Source: Candidatus Leptofilum proximum
GTDB lineage: Bacteria > Chloroflexota > Anaerolineae > Promineifilales > Promineifilaceae
DNA: 64,000 nt
Assembly: GCA_016710325.1 (NCBI GenBank)
Contig: JADJXK010000002.1
Coordinates: forward strand, 4,712,001 to 4,776,000
Reading direction: 5' to 3'
Shown here: piece after piece, positions 23,972-32,521 of the stretch
Numbering within the stretch: the stretch's first letter is position 1
Layout of the letters: every line of letters starts with the position of its first letter
Made by a program: the position numbers and the translations under genes
Notes under the pieces: model-generated
Told to the model about the DNA's origin: nothing
Seen by the model: the letters and a program-made list of their open reading frames with translations, nothing else
Database searches by the model: none

Positions 23972-26900
23972 ATGGCTTCACAACACGCCTACCTGGAAGA
24001 AATCAGCTCTCAAATTCCCGCCTTGCAGCTCCTGGTCAACATGGGCTGGCATTACCTCACCCCCGCTGAAGCGCTGGCCCTGCGCGGCGGCAAAGAGAAA
24101 AACGTCATCCTTACCGGCGTTTTAGAACCGTGGCTGCGCCAGCACAACCAGATCAATACCAAAGGCCAAACCGTCCCCTTCAGCGACGCCAATATCCACG
24201 AAGCAATCAACCGGTTGGTCAACGAACCGTTCCAAAGCCTGCGCCTGACCAACGAAAAGCAGTACGAACTGCTCACCCTGGGCACCAGCCTCAGCCAGAC
24301 CATTAACGGCGACCGCAAAAGCTACAGCCTGCACTACATCGACTGGCAAAACCCGGCTCACAACGTCTACCACGTTAGTGACGAATTTGTCGTGGAGAAG
24401 CGGGGCAGCCACAGCACCCGCCGCCCAGACATTGTCTGCTTTGTCAACGGCATTCCCCTGGTCATTATTGAATGCAAACGAGCCGACAAAGATCACCACG
24501 GCGAAAAGGCGGTGGCCCTGGGCATTGAGCAGCACCTCACCTACCAGAGTGAAGACGACATTCCCCATCTTTACCTCACCTCCCAACTGCTCCTGGCCAT
24601 CAGCCCCAGCGACGCGCTCTACGCCACGACCGCCACGCCCAAAAAGTTTTGGTCACTCTGGCGCGAGGAAGAAGCGCAGGCAGGCGATCTCGAAGATAGG
24701 GTTACTGGCCTCATTAACGCGCCGCTGCCTGCCGACATCTGGCAGCGCATCCTCAGTGCCCGCCCGTACGGCCACCTCATCCGCCAGCATTTTGCCGAAC
24801 TCGGTCCGCGCCTGCCCAACGAGCAGGATCGCACCCTGTACGCCCTGCTGCGTCCCAAACGGCTGTTGGAACTGGCCTACCAGTTCATAGTCTACGATGG
24901 CGGCCACAAAAAGATTGCCCGCTACCAGCAATATTTTGCCATCCAGGCGACCATCAACCGGGTGGCTCACCGCAACGCCCAGGGCACACGCACCGGCGGT
25001 GTCATCTGGCACACCACCGGCAGTGGCAAATCCCTGACGATGGTGATGCTGGCCAAGGCGCTCAGCCTGCATCCCAACATTCAAAACCCGCGCGTCATCC
25101 TGGTGACGGACCGGGTAAACCTGGACAACCAGATTTACCGCACGTTCTTCGCCTGCGGCAAGTCGGTGGCCCAGGCCACCAGCGGCAAACACCTGGTACG
25201 GCTGGTCACCGGTCGGCTCAAAAAAGGGGAAACACGCGCCGACATTGTCACCACCATCATCAACAAGTTTGAGGAGGCAGCGCGGCAAAAAACGCGAGAC
25301 GAAAACATCAATATTTTTGTGTTGGTAGACGAGAGTCATCGCAGCCAATATGGCTCGCTTAATGCCAAGATGCAGAAGGTGTTCCCCAACGCCTGCTTCA
25401 TCGGTTTCACCGGCACGCCGCTGACCAAACAGGAGAAATCGACGGCCGAAAAGTTTGGCGCGTTTATTCACAAGTACCCGATGCGAACGGCCGTAGCGGA
25501 CGGCGCTGTCGTACCCCTGCTGTACGAAGGGCGCATTGTGGAGCAAGACGTAGACAAACAGCAGCTGGAACGCTGGTTTGAGCGCACCACTCGCCACCTT
25601 GCCCCGGAGCAAAAGGCGGACCTCAAACGCAAAATGAGCCGCAGCGATGCCGTCAATGCCACCGAACAGCGTATCAAAGAGATCGCTTACAATATCGCCA
25701 CCCATTACGAAATGAACTGGCGCGGGCAAGGCTTAAAGGCACAGCTGGCCACCGCCTCCAAAGAGCTTGGGCTAAAATACCTGGGGTACCTGCGCGAATA
25801 CGGTATCGAAGCGGAACTGGCCATCTCCCCGCCAGACAGCCGCGAAGGCAGCACCGAAGTGGATGCGCTGGACGTACCGGCCGTACAAAACTTCTGGAAG
25901 CAAATGATGAACCGCTTCGGTACCGAGGATCGGTACAACCAGGCGCTGCTGGATTCCTTTGGTAGCTCAGACGGCATCGAAATTCTTATCGTGGTAGACA
26001 AGCTGCTAACCGGCTTCGACGAACCCCGCAACACCGTCCTCTACATCGACAAGCCGCTCAAAGAGCACACCTTGCTCCAGGCGATTGCCCGCGTCAACCG
26101 CCTGTTTGAGGGCAAAGAGTTCGGCTACATCATCGACTATCGCGGCGTGCTGGGTCAGCTCAACGAGGCAATGGATTTGTACGACGCCCTGGCCGAATTC
26201 GATCCTGAAGACGTTAAAGATACCTTCAATGACGTCAGCGAGGAAATTGCCAAACTGCCCCAGCGCCACTCAGATTTGTGGGCCATCTTTGCCTCCGTGG
26301 CCAACAAAAAAGATATCGAGGCGATGGGGCGCTTCTTGGGACCAGAAGATAAGCGCCAGACCTTCTACGAGGCGCTGACGGCCTTCGCCGGAACGCTGCG
26401 GGTTGCCTTGGGCGCGGTCACTTTTTACGAAGAGACGCCTGAAGTGCGTATCGAGCAGTACAAAAACGACCTCAAATTTTTCCACCAGCTGCGACAGGCG
26501 GTGAAAATGCGCTATGCTGAAGCAATCGACTATCGTGATTACGAGCAAAAAGTGCGCAAGCTAATGGACGAACACGTCAAAGCGACCGGCACGACAGCAA
26601 TTACCAAACTGGTTAACATCTTCGATGTGGAAAAGTTTGACCAGGAAGTGGCCCGTCTGCAGACGCCCGCCGCCCGCGCCGACACCATTCTGAGCCACAT
26701 GACCCGCACCATCACCGAAAAGATGGACGAAGACCCGGCTCTCTACCGCAAATTCTCGGAAATGGTGGCTGAAACGATTGAAGCGTACCGGCAGGGACGC
26801 ATTGATGAACTGGAATATTATCGGCGGGCTGAAAGCCACAAAGAGGCGTTCCGCCAGGGGCAGCCAGGGAACGGCCAGCCCACACAACTTTACAATTATC

Positions 26901-27187
26901 GCGATGCAGCTGCCTACTACCGTGTGCTGCAAGAGCCGCTGGCTGCCTACAACGTCAGCGATGATCAGATTGCCAATATGGCCATCCAGCAAGAAAAGAT
27001 TATTGAGGCGCACAAGATTACCGATTGGCACAACAATCTGGATGTGCAAAACCAAATCAAGCGGGAATTGGACGACGCCTTTTACGAACTTGAGCAAAAA
27101 ACGGGATCCTTGATTGAGATGGCCGAGCTGGAACAGATCATTGCTCAACTGCTGGAAGTGGCCAAAGCGCGGGACCGGGCCAAATGA
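23972..27187 (+). CDS. hsdR: Type I restriction endonuclease subunit R
   Basis: This 1071-residue HsdR has the N-terminal nuclease domain with RRPDIVCFVNGIPLVIIECKR (about 151-171). The SF2 translocase motor follows: Walker A TTGSGKSLTM near 348, DESH box VLVDESHRSQYGS near 452, GFTGTPLTKQEKS, and the arginine-finger motif QAIARVNRLF. A helical C-terminal domain binds HsdM. It translocates DNA and cleaves at a distance when the HsdS target is unmethylated. The ATG at 23972 comes 27 bp after the upstream nuclease gene. Its stop overlaps the metallopeptidase start by 4 bp. With hsdS broken, restriction is probably inactive. Confidence 0.96.
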   Translation: MASQHAYLEEISSQIPALQLLVNMGWHYLTPAEALALRGGKEKNVILTGVLEPWLRQHNQINTKGQTVPFSDANIHEAINRLVNEPFQSLRLTNEKQYELLTLGTSLSQTINGDRKSYSLHYIDWQNPAHNVYHVSDEFVVEKRGSHSTRRPDIVCFVNGIPLVIIECKRADKDHHGEKAVALGIEQHLTYQSEDDIPHLYLTSQLLLAISPSDALYATTATPKKFWSLWREEEAQAGDLEDRVTGLINAPLPADIWQRILSARPYGHLIRQHFAELGPRLPNEQDRTLYALLRPKRLLELAYQFIVYDGGHKKIARYQQYFAIQATINRVAHRNAQGTRTGGVIWHTTGSGKSLTMVMLAKALSLHPNIQNPRVILVTDRVNLDNQIYRTFFACGKSVAQATSGKHLVRLVTGRLKKGETRADIVTTIINKFEEAARQKTRDENINIFVLVDESHRSQYGSLNAKMQKVFPNACFIGFTGTPLTKQEKSTAEKFGAFIHKYPMRTAVADGAVVPLLYEGRIVEQDVDKQQLERWFERTTRHLAPEQKADLKRKMSRSDAVNATEQRIKEIAYNIATHYEMNWRGQGLKAQLATASKELGLKYLGYLREYGIEAELAISPPDSREGSTEVDALDVPAVQNFWKQMMNRFGTEDRYNQALLDSFGSSDGIEILIVVDKLLTGFDEPRNTVLYIDKPLKEHTLLQAIARVNRLFEGKEFGYIIDYRGVLGQLNEAMDLYDALAEFDPEDVKDTFNDVSEEIAKLPQRHSDLWAIFASVANKKDIEAMGRFLGPEDKRQTFYEALTAFAGTLRVALGAVTFYEETPEVRIEQYKNDLKFFHQLRQAVKMRYAEAIDYRDYEQKVRKLMDEHVKATGTTAITKLVNIFDVEKFDQEVARLQTPAARADTILSHMTRTITEKMDEDPALYRKFSEMVAETIEAYRQGRIDELEYYRRAESHKEAFRQGQPGNGQPTQLYNYRDAAAYYRVLQEPLAAYNVSDDQIANMAIQQEKIIEAHKITDWHNNLDVQNQIKRELDDAFYELEQKTGSLIEMAELEQIIAQLLEVAKARDRAK

Positions 27188-27900
27188 GCCAACAGCATCA
27201 ACTGCAATTTGGGGATACCCTCATTGAGTACGAGGTGACGTTTGCCACTCGCAAAACGCTGGCGATCAACGTACATCCTGATTTAAGCGTCACGGTTGTA
27301 GCCCCTCAATCGGCCACACCTGCGGCGATTGAAGCGAAAGTACGGCAACGCGCTCCCTGGATTTTGCGCCAGCAGCAAGAGCTAGAACTGTATCTGCCTC
27401 AAACTCCGCCGCGCCAATACGTCAGCGGCGAAACGCATCGCTACCTCGGGCGACAGTACCGGCTGAGAGTGCGCGAGGATGAAGCCCATTCAGTCAAGCT
27501 GACACGTGGCTTTCTTTCCGTGATGACGCCAGACAAAGCCAATGTAGCCCAGGTGCAATCCCAGGTTGAAGAATGGTATCGTATGCAAGCAAAGCGGGTG
27601 TTTCCCGAGCGGTTGGCGGCCATGCTACCTCGATTTGCCCGCTTTGTTTTGCCCGCCGAGCCACAGCTTGCCATTCGCAAAATGCAATCCCGCTGGGGCA
27701 GTTGTACAGAGGAAGGGATGATTACGCTCAACCTGAAGCTAATGCAGGTGCCGAAGGCGTTCATTGATTATGTGATTGTGCATGAGCTGTGTCACTTAAT
27801 TGAGCACAATCACAGCACACGGTTTTACCAGTTGTTAGACCGGATGATGCCCGACTGGCGCGCGCGACGCGAGCGGTTGAATGGCTGTGAGGTAGGGTAG
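27184..27900 (+). CDS. YgjP/SprT-like zinc metallopeptidase (DUF45)
   Basis: The 238-residue protein carries VIVHELCHLIEHNHSTRFY, an HExxH zinc motif with a third His ligand eight residues after the first pair. The upstream segment KMQSRWGSCTEEGMITLNLKL is characteristic of the M48-like YgjP (DUF45) family. Such proteins are frequently the last gene of type I restriction operons, as here, where the start overlaps the hsdR stop by 4 bp. The substrate is unknown. A role in processing or turnover of HsdR has been suggested only by context. Confidence 0.9.
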   Translation: MSQQHQLQFGDTLIEYEVTFATRKTLAINVHPDLSVTVVAPQSATPAAIEAKVRQRAPWILRQQQELELYLPQTPPRQYVSGETHRYLGRQYRLRVREDEAHSVKLTRGFLSVMTPDKANVAQVQSQVEEWYRMQAKRVFPERLAAMLPRFARFVLPAEPQLAIRKMQSRWGSCTEEGMITLNLKLMQVPKAFIDYVIVHELCHLIEHNHSTRFYQLLDRMMPDWRARRERLNGCEVG

Positions 27901-27974
27901 GTGGGAAACGGCCGTTGTGCCGCCTGGTTTTTACGGGAGCAAAGCCCGTCGCTCCCGCGATCTAAAAACAAAAA

Positions 27975-27996
27975 AGCCCTCGAATTTTCGAGAGCT
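27975..27996 (-). terminator. Intrinsic terminator after tRNA-Asp
   Basis: AGCCCTCGAA and TTCGAGAGCT form a stem with one mismatch. On the minus strand the stem is followed by a run of six T (complement of 27969-27974), the arrangement of a rho-independent terminator. It lies 12 bp beyond the 3' end of the tRNA. On the plus strand it is followed by TTTTCC, so it may also serve the restriction operon ending at 27900. Confidence 0.85.
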
Positions 27997-28007
27997 TTTC
28001 CTTGCTA

Positions 28008-28080
28008 CGGGAGCGACGGGGATCGAACCCGCGATCTCTGGCTTGACAGGCCAGCGTGTTAACCACTACACCACGCCCCC
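28008..28080 (-). tRNA. tRNA-Asp (anticodon GTC)
   Basis: The minus strand from 28080 folds into a full cloverleaf. The acceptor arm is GGGGGCG with CGCTCCC (one G-T pair). The D arm is GTGT/ACAC, and the anticodon stem CTGGC/GCCAG holds loop CTGTCAA, so the anticodon is GTC. The T arm is GCGGG TTCGATC CCCGT. The discriminator base is G. CCA is not encoded and would be added by nucleotidyltransferase. A strong promoter and a terminator bracket the gene. Confidence 0.96.
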
Positions 28081-28096
28081 TTGTTGAGCGACCGAG

Positions 28097-28125
28097 ATAA
28101 TATCAAAACTTGGGTAAACTGTCAA
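28097..28125 (-). promoter_or_regulatory. Sigma-70-type promoter of tRNA-Asp
   Basis: On the minus strand a perfect -35 TTGACA (28125-28120) is separated by exactly 17 bp from TATTAT (28102-28097), one base from the consensus -10. Transcription would begin around 28090, about 10 bp before the tRNA 5' end. This is one of the clearest promoters in the window and indicates that a standard housekeeping sigma factor is used. Confidence 0.85.
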
Positions 28126-28224
28126 AAAATTGGGGTCGATTGGAGGGATGAATTTGGTCAGGTCCCACGGCCGTTTCCCACCCCATTTCTTGCCCCAACC
28201 CACCGCCCTACGCTACCATTCCCC

Positions 28225-29019
28225 ATGCGCGAAAACAAAACCAAATCCAAACTCCAACAAGGTCTCCCTGTCTACGGCGTGCTCTCCTCCAGCCCCGATC
28301 CCTATCTGGCGGAACTGGTTGGCCTGGTCGGCTTCGATTTCTACATGCTCGACGCCGAGCATGGCCCGCTGACCCCCGCCGATGCCGTCAACGTGACCCG
28401 CGCCTGCGACGCCGTGGACATCACCCCCCTGGCGCGGGTGGGACAGTTCGACATGAAGCTGGTGCTGCAATACCTCGACGCGGGCATCATGGGCATTATG
28501 ATGCCGGGGCTGCGCACGGCCGTTCACCTCCAGCAGTTTGTCCACGGCTGTAAATACCCGCCGGAAGGCAATCGCGGTCTCGGACCAGGCCGCGCTGCCA
28601 ACTACATGCTGGGCTCGCCCGCCGAACAGGCAGCCTACGTCGCAGCCGCCAACGAGCAGATTCTCATCCTGCCCCAGTTTGAGGAGATTGCCCTGCTGGA
28701 AATGCTGCCGGAGCTTACAGCCGTTCCCGGCATCGATGGCTTTGTCATTGGGCCGCGCGACCTGGCTTTAAGCATGGGTTACCCCGACAGCGCCAACCAT
28801 CCCGACGTGCAGCAGCGTATCGACGACGCCATTCGCATCATTCAGGCGGCGGGGCTGTGGGTGGGCATTACCGCGGGCAGCCAGGCCGCCGCTCAACAGC
28901 AAATTGGCCGCGGCGCGCAAATCATTCTCACCACCGTGCCCGGACTCATCCAGGCAGGTGCGGCCCAGATGCTGCCGTCCACCAGGCAGAATGAACCAGG
29001 CAAACCGTCGCCAACTTAG
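28225..29019 (+). CDS. HpcH/HpaI-type aldolase/citrate lyase family protein
   Basis: A 264-residue TIM-barrel protein of the class II 2-keto-acid aldolase family. Family segments are GFDFYMLDAEHGPLTPADA, PLARVGQFD, LDAGIMGIMMPGLRT, KYPPEGNRGLG, and the metal/substrate segment ILPQFEEIALLE with DGFVIGPRDLALSMG. These enzymes cleave 2-keto-3-deoxy or 4-hydroxy-2-oxo acids to pyruvate and an aldehyde with a divalent metal. The substrate here is not clear. The start is ATG 28225 (MRENKTKSKLQQGLPVYG), which matches the family. The longer frame to 28081 abuts the tRNA. It stands alone as a transcription unit. Confidence 0.9.
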   Translation: MRENKTKSKLQQGLPVYGVLSSSPDPYLAELVGLVGFDFYMLDAEHGPLTPADAVNVTRACDAVDITPLARVGQFDMKLVLQYLDAGIMGIMMPGLRTAVHLQQFVHGCKYPPEGNRGLGPGRAANYMLGSPAEQAAYVAAANEQILILPQFEEIALLEMLPELTAVPGIDGFVIGPRDLALSMGYPDSANHPDVQQRIDDAIRIIQAAGLWVGITAGSQAAAQQQIGRGAQIILTTVPGLIQAGAAQMLPSTRQNEPGKPSPT

Positions 29020-29107
29020 ATAAGACGCAAATAAGCGCGGAAAAAACAAGATTCAATCAAGTTCAATCCGCGTTCATCGGCGCTCGTCCGCGTCCTAATT
29101 CTTGTTA

Positions 29108-29584
29108 CTAGTTGGGAGTGGTTGGTTCAGAAACTGAGGCAGGAGCTTCAAGCAATTGTTGAATTTTGTGCAAAACGGCTGTAACCGCCTGTTCTACCGG
29201 GGCTGATAACGTTTCCGTGTAGCCGAATTCTTGCCCGGTGACGGTGATGAGGTGGGCGGAAGGCATACGGCCGTACAGCTTCATGCCCATCGCCAGCAGC
29301 ACCCCCGGATGCATTTGGTGGCTGGCTGCTGGGCCGTCTGTCGCTGGTTGGATAGGTGTCACGGCCATAGACCCTGGTTCCCCGCCGACGCTGGCATCCA
29401 CAAAAATCACCTGGCTCGCCTGGCAAAAGTCGTCGATTAGTTCAGGCAGGAGCTGATGGGTGTGAACGGCCGTAACCCTCCACGCCGCCGCCACGCTCTC
29501 CAGCGCCTCCACCACCGCCCAGCCGACGCCATCATCCCCGCGCAGCGGATTGCCAATGCCAATAACAACCGTCTTTTGCGTCAT
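29108..29584 (-). CDS. hoxW: Hydrogenase maturation protease (HoxW/HycI family)
   Basis: A 158-residue endopeptidase that removes the C-terminal extension of the [NiFe] large subunit after nickel insertion. Family motifs are GIGNPLRGDDGVGW near the N-terminus, a central VIFVDASVGGEPG and HQMHPGVLLAMGMKLYG; the acidic residues and His are the likely nickel-sensing ligands. The start is ATG 29584 (MTQKTVVIGIGN). The longer frame from 29650 adds unrelated residues. It is the last gene of the hypA-hox transcription unit, immediately after hoxH, its expected substrate. Confidence 0.9.
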   Translation of the reverse strand: MTQKTVVIGIGNPLRGDDGVGWAVVEALESVAAAWRVTAVHTHQLLPELIDDFCQASQVIFVDASVGGEPGSMAVTPIQPATDGPAASHQMHPGVLLAMGMKLYGRMPSAHLITVTGQEFGYTETLSAPVEQAVTAVLHKIQQLLEAPASVSEPTTPN

Positions 29585-29677
29585 ATGTTGGTTAGAAAAG
29601 GGCGAGGCAGGTGGGTGGTGATTGTTTTGTTTGGCCAAGATCATTGCCACCTGCCTCGCCCCTACATTTCACCTTTC

Positions 29678-29734
29678 ACCGATAACCGATAACCGTTTAC
29701 CGATAACCGCTCACCGATAACCGCTCACCGATTA
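29678..29734 (+). repeat. Imperfect 14-bp tandem repeat between hoxW and hoxH
   Basis: ACCGATAACCGTTT is followed by two copies of ACCGATAACCGCTC and partial copies on either side (ACCGATA and ACCGATTACC), giving a 14-bp period that ends at the hoxH stop codon. Related words (CGGTAAACGG and its complement) make up the hairpin upstream of the permease at 37030-37067, so this is one of several dispersed intergenic words. Confidence 0.8.
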
Positions 29735-31156
29735 CCCCCGTCGTACCTCATCCACCAACGCCCCATCCGGCCCGATCAGCTGCACGTCCATCGCCAGTTG
29801 GCCCATGGCGTGCGTAGAGCAGCTCAGGCACGGGTCGAAGGTGCGGATGACCGCCTCGACCCGGTTCAGCATTGGCTCTTCGATTTTGGTGGAGCGGATG
29901 AATTGGCGGGCTACTTGCAAAACGCCCTTGTTCATCGCCAGGTTGTTGTGCCCCGTGGCAATCACCAGGTTCACCCAGCGAATCAGGCCGTTTTCGTCGA
30001 TTTTGTAGTGGTGCATCAGCGTGCCGCGCGGTGCTTCAGATGTGCCGATGCCCTCAAAGGCGTTGGGCTGAGCGTGCGCGCGCACGTGCTGGCTCAGGAT
30101 GTCCGGATCGTTTAGGATTTGCTCGATTCGCTCCGTGCAGTACAAAATTTCGATCAGGCGGGCGTAATGGTACTGGAAGGAGCTCAGCACCGCGCCACGC
30201 TGCAGCATGCGGAACTCGGCCCATTCCTGGTCGGCCAGCGGTGTGCCACAGCGAGAGATGATGTTCATCCGCGCCAGCGGTCCTACACGGTAGATGCCGT
30301 CCGGGTAGCCCATCGGCTTGTAGTAGGGCGACTTCAGGTACGAGTCTGGCTCTACTGCCTCGCCGATGAAATCCATGTAGCGCGCCGGATCCAGCTGGTC
30401 GGCCACGATGTTGCCCACGGCATCTACAATGCGCAGCTTGCCGTCGTACAATGACAGCTCGCCGTTGGCGTCTACCAGCCCCATAAACAGGGTGGGGAAG
30501 TTGGCGAAGCTGCGGATTTCATCGTTGAAGGTGCCAAACACGTCTTTGTACCAGTCCAGGGTGCGCTGGATGCGCGCCAGGGCATCGGGGACCAGGGCCA
30601 TGATGGCGTTGTGGTCTTCCTGGGTCAGCGGTGCGCTGACACCGCCGGGTACCACCCAGGCGGGATGGATTCGTTTGCCGCCCAGCAGCTCGATGATCGA
30701 TTGGCCAAACTTGCGCAGGGCGATGCCGTCTTTGGCCAGGTCGGGGTGCTTTTGCATCACGCCGAAGATATTGCGTTCTACCGGGTCGGCGTCGAAGCCC
30801 ATGACAAAGTCGGGCGAGGAAAGGTGGAAGAAGCTGAGCGCGTGAGACTGGATGATTTGGGCCAGGTTCATGATGCGGCGCAGGTTAGCGGCCGTTTCCG
30901 GAATTTGTACCGCCAGCAGCGCATCACCCGCCTTGGCTGAGGCCACCAGGTGGCTCACCGGGCAGATGCCACAAATGCGGGCAGTGAGAGAGGGCATCTC
31001 GTAAAACGGCCGTCCCTCCGTCATCTTCTCAAAACCGCGGAACTGGGTCACGTGGAACCGGGCGTCGGCTACCCGCCCCTTCTCATCCAGCTGAATTGTT
31101 ATTTTGCTGTGCCCCTCAATACGGGTCACCGGGTCGATTGTGATTGTTTTACTCAT
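29732..31156 (-). CDS. hoxH: NAD-linked [NiFe]-hydrogenase large subunit HoxH
   Basis: The 474-residue catalytic subunit has both nickel-binding motifs: RICGICPVSH (Cys62 and Cys65) and DPCLSCSTH (Cys443 and Cys446). A 25-residue C-terminal extension after the His (beginning AMGQLAMDV) would be removed by the protease encoded next. Together with HoxEFUY it forms a cytoplasmic bidirectional (group 3d-like) hydrogenase that couples H2 oxidation or production to NAD(H). The start is ATG 31156 (MSKTITIDPVTRIEGH). The frame to 31189 adds residues encoded in the intergenic repeat. Confidence 0.95.
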   Translation of the reverse strand: MSKTITIDPVTRIEGHSKITIQLDEKGRVADARFHVTQFRGFEKMTEGRPFYEMPSLTARICGICPVSHLVASAKAGDALLAVQIPETAANLRRIMNLAQIIQSHALSFFHLSSPDFVMGFDADPVERNIFGVMQKHPDLAKDGIALRKFGQSIIELLGGKRIHPAWVVPGGVSAPLTQEDHNAIMALVPDALARIQRTLDWYKDVFGTFNDEIRSFANFPTLFMGLVDANGELSLYDGKLRIVDAVGNIVADQLDPARYMDFIGEAVEPDSYLKSPYYKPMGYPDGIYRVGPLARMNIISRCGTPLADQEWAEFRMLQRGAVLSSFQYHYARLIEILYCTERIEQILNDPDILSQHVRAHAQPNAFEGIGTSEAPRGTLMHHYKIDENGLIRWVNLVIATGHNNLAMNKGVLQVARQFIRSTKIEEPMLNRVEAVIRTFDPCLSCSTHAMGQLAMDVQLIGPDGALVDEVRRG

Positions 31157-31194
31157 CAGAAAGTTTCCTGTTTTAATTTTCACCCCCACCCTTA

Positions 31195-31249
31195 CCCTCC
31201 CCCTGTCAGGGGGAGGGAACTTGGCTCCCTCTCCCTGTCAGGGAGAGGG
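31195..31249 (+). repeat. Twin hairpins inside the hox operon
   Basis: Two adjacent palindromes lie between hoxY and hoxH: CCCTCCCCCTG-TC-AGGGGGAGGG (31195-31217) and CCCTCTCCC-TGTCA-GGGAGAGGG (31227-31249). They are related in sequence. They are flanked by a further complementary pair (CACCCCCACCC before, GGGGTGAGGG after). In the transcript they would form two stable stems between two cistrons of one complex, a place where RNA stems can set relative protein amounts. Confidence 0.85.
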
Positions 31250-31262
31250 CTGGGGTGAGGGT

Positions 31263-31796
31263 TTACGCACCAAACCGCGTCTTGCCTGTTAAATCCGGCT
31301 TACGCCCTGCCAGCAGCTCTGTCAACACGTAAAAAATCGTGTCGGCTGAGGGCGGACAGCCGGGGACAAACACATCCACCTTCACTATCTGGTGCACCGG
31401 CACCGACATCTTACGCAGCGGCGGGATGACCTGCACCGGGATGTGCTGGTTGGCGTCGGCATTTTCCAGGTAGGCGCGGTTGAGCAGCGCCTCTGGCTTA
31501 AACGGGTTGCGCATGCCGGGCACATTGGCCGTCACGGCACAGTCACCCAGCGAGACCAAAATTTTGGTATGGGCGCGCACCTTCTTGATCTTCTCGTAGT
31601 CGTCCTCGTTGCTCACCGCGCCTTCGATCAGGGTCACATCGACCATCTCGGGGAACTCTTTGTTGTCTACCAGCGGGCTGTACACCAGGTTGGCCAGCTC
31701 CGCCACGGTAATGAGCCGCTCGTCGATGTCTAGAAACGACATGTGACAGCCGGAACAGCCGTCCAGCCAGACGGTGGCCATGGTTGTTTTGCTCAT
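31263..31796 (-). CDS. hoxY: NAD-linked [NiFe]-hydrogenase small subunit HoxY
   Basis: This 177-residue subunit carries the proximal 4Fe-4S cluster. Ligand positions are seen in WLDGCSGCHMS (Cys14, Cys17), LVSLGDCAVTANVPG and VFVPGCPPSAD. It hands electrons from the HoxH nickel site to the diaphorase part. It lacks the long C-terminal ferredoxin-like region and the twin-arginine signal of membrane-type small subunits, as expected for the cytoplasmic HoxY type. Its start overlaps the hoxU stop by 4 bp. Confidence 0.95.
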   Translation of the reverse strand: MSKTTMATVWLDGCSGCHMSFLDIDERLITVAELANLVYSPLVDNKEFPEMVDVTLIEGAVSNEDDYEKIKKVRAHTKILVSLGDCAVTANVPGMRNPFKPEALLNRAYLENADANQHIPVQVIPPLRKMSVPVHQIVKVDVFVPGCPPSADTIFYVLTELLAGRKPDLTGKTRFGA

Positions 31797-32521
31797 TCTT
31801 CACCTCCATCGCGCCCTTCACGCATCAGGCGCAGGTAGGGCAGAAATTCATGTTTTTTGCGCATTTCGGCCACGGATGTGCCTTTTTCAAACAGCGCACC
31901 GGTGGGGCAGACCTGTACACACTTGCCGCAGCTGGTGCAGCTGAGCGAATCGCCCCAGGGCTGGTTCAGATCGGCCACGATGCGAGCTTCTGCACCGCGA
32001 CCCATCACGTCCCAGGTGTGGGCGCCTTCCACTTCGTCGCAGACCCGCACGCAGCGGGTGCACAAAATGCAGCGGTTGTGGTCCAGGCCAAAGTAGGCGT
32101 GGCTGGCATCCACCGGCAGGTTGGGGTTGATGTAAGGCACCTGCACATGGGTCAGGCCCAGGTTGTACGCCTGGGTTTGCAGCTCGCAGCTGCCGTTTGA
32201 GACACACACCGCGCAGACGTGATTGCGCTCGGAAAAGAGCAGCTCAACAGTTTGTTTGCGATACGCCTTCAGCCGCTCGGAGTTGGTGGTGATTTCCATA
32301 CCCTCGTCCGGGTAGGTCATGCAGGCGGGGTAGAGGCGGTTGGAGCCTTTAATCTCCACCATGCACAGGCGGCAGCCGCCGTAGGCGGACACACCTTCCA
32401 GGTAGCACAGGGTGGGGATGTGAATGTCGTGCTGGCGGGCCAGCTCCAGAATCGTTTCATCTTCGCGGGCGGCAATGTCTTGCCCGTTGATTTTGAAGGT
32501 TATGATGCGGGATCGTCTCAT
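31793..32521 (-). CDS. hoxU: Hydrogenase diaphorase subunit HoxU (NuoG-like iron-sulphur protein)
   Basis: A 242-residue electron-wire subunit. The N-terminal 2Fe-2S domain shows CYLEGVSAYGGCRLCMVEI. A His-Cys-type cluster region (RNHVCAVCVSNGSCELQ) follows. Two 4Fe-4S motifs close it (CILCTRCVRVCDE and CTSCGKCVQVCPTGA). It links HoxF to HoxY. It starts at ATG 32521, overlapping the hoxF stop by 4 bp, and ends in the hoxY start. Length fits HoxU and the N-terminal part of NuoG. Confidence 0.95.
   Translation of the reverse strand: MRRSRIITFKINGQDIAAREDETILELARQHDIHIPTLCYLEGVSAYGGCRLCMVEIKGSNRLYPACMTYPDEGMEITTNSERLKAYRKQTVELLFSERNHVCAVCVSNGSCELQTQAYNLGLTHVQVPYINPNLPVDASHAYFGLDHNRCILCTRCVRVCDEVEGAHTWDVMGRGAEARIVADLNQPWGDSLSCTSCGKCVQVCPTGALFEKGTSVAEMRKKHEFLPYLRLMREGRDGGEE

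Noticed and set aside
24653..25729. 358-codon antisense frame in hsdR, and similar long antisense frames in hoxF, kinase and alpha-glucosidase genes
   Set aside because: All are shadows of well-recognised genes in the GC-rich third-position pattern, without ribosome-binding sites or domains.
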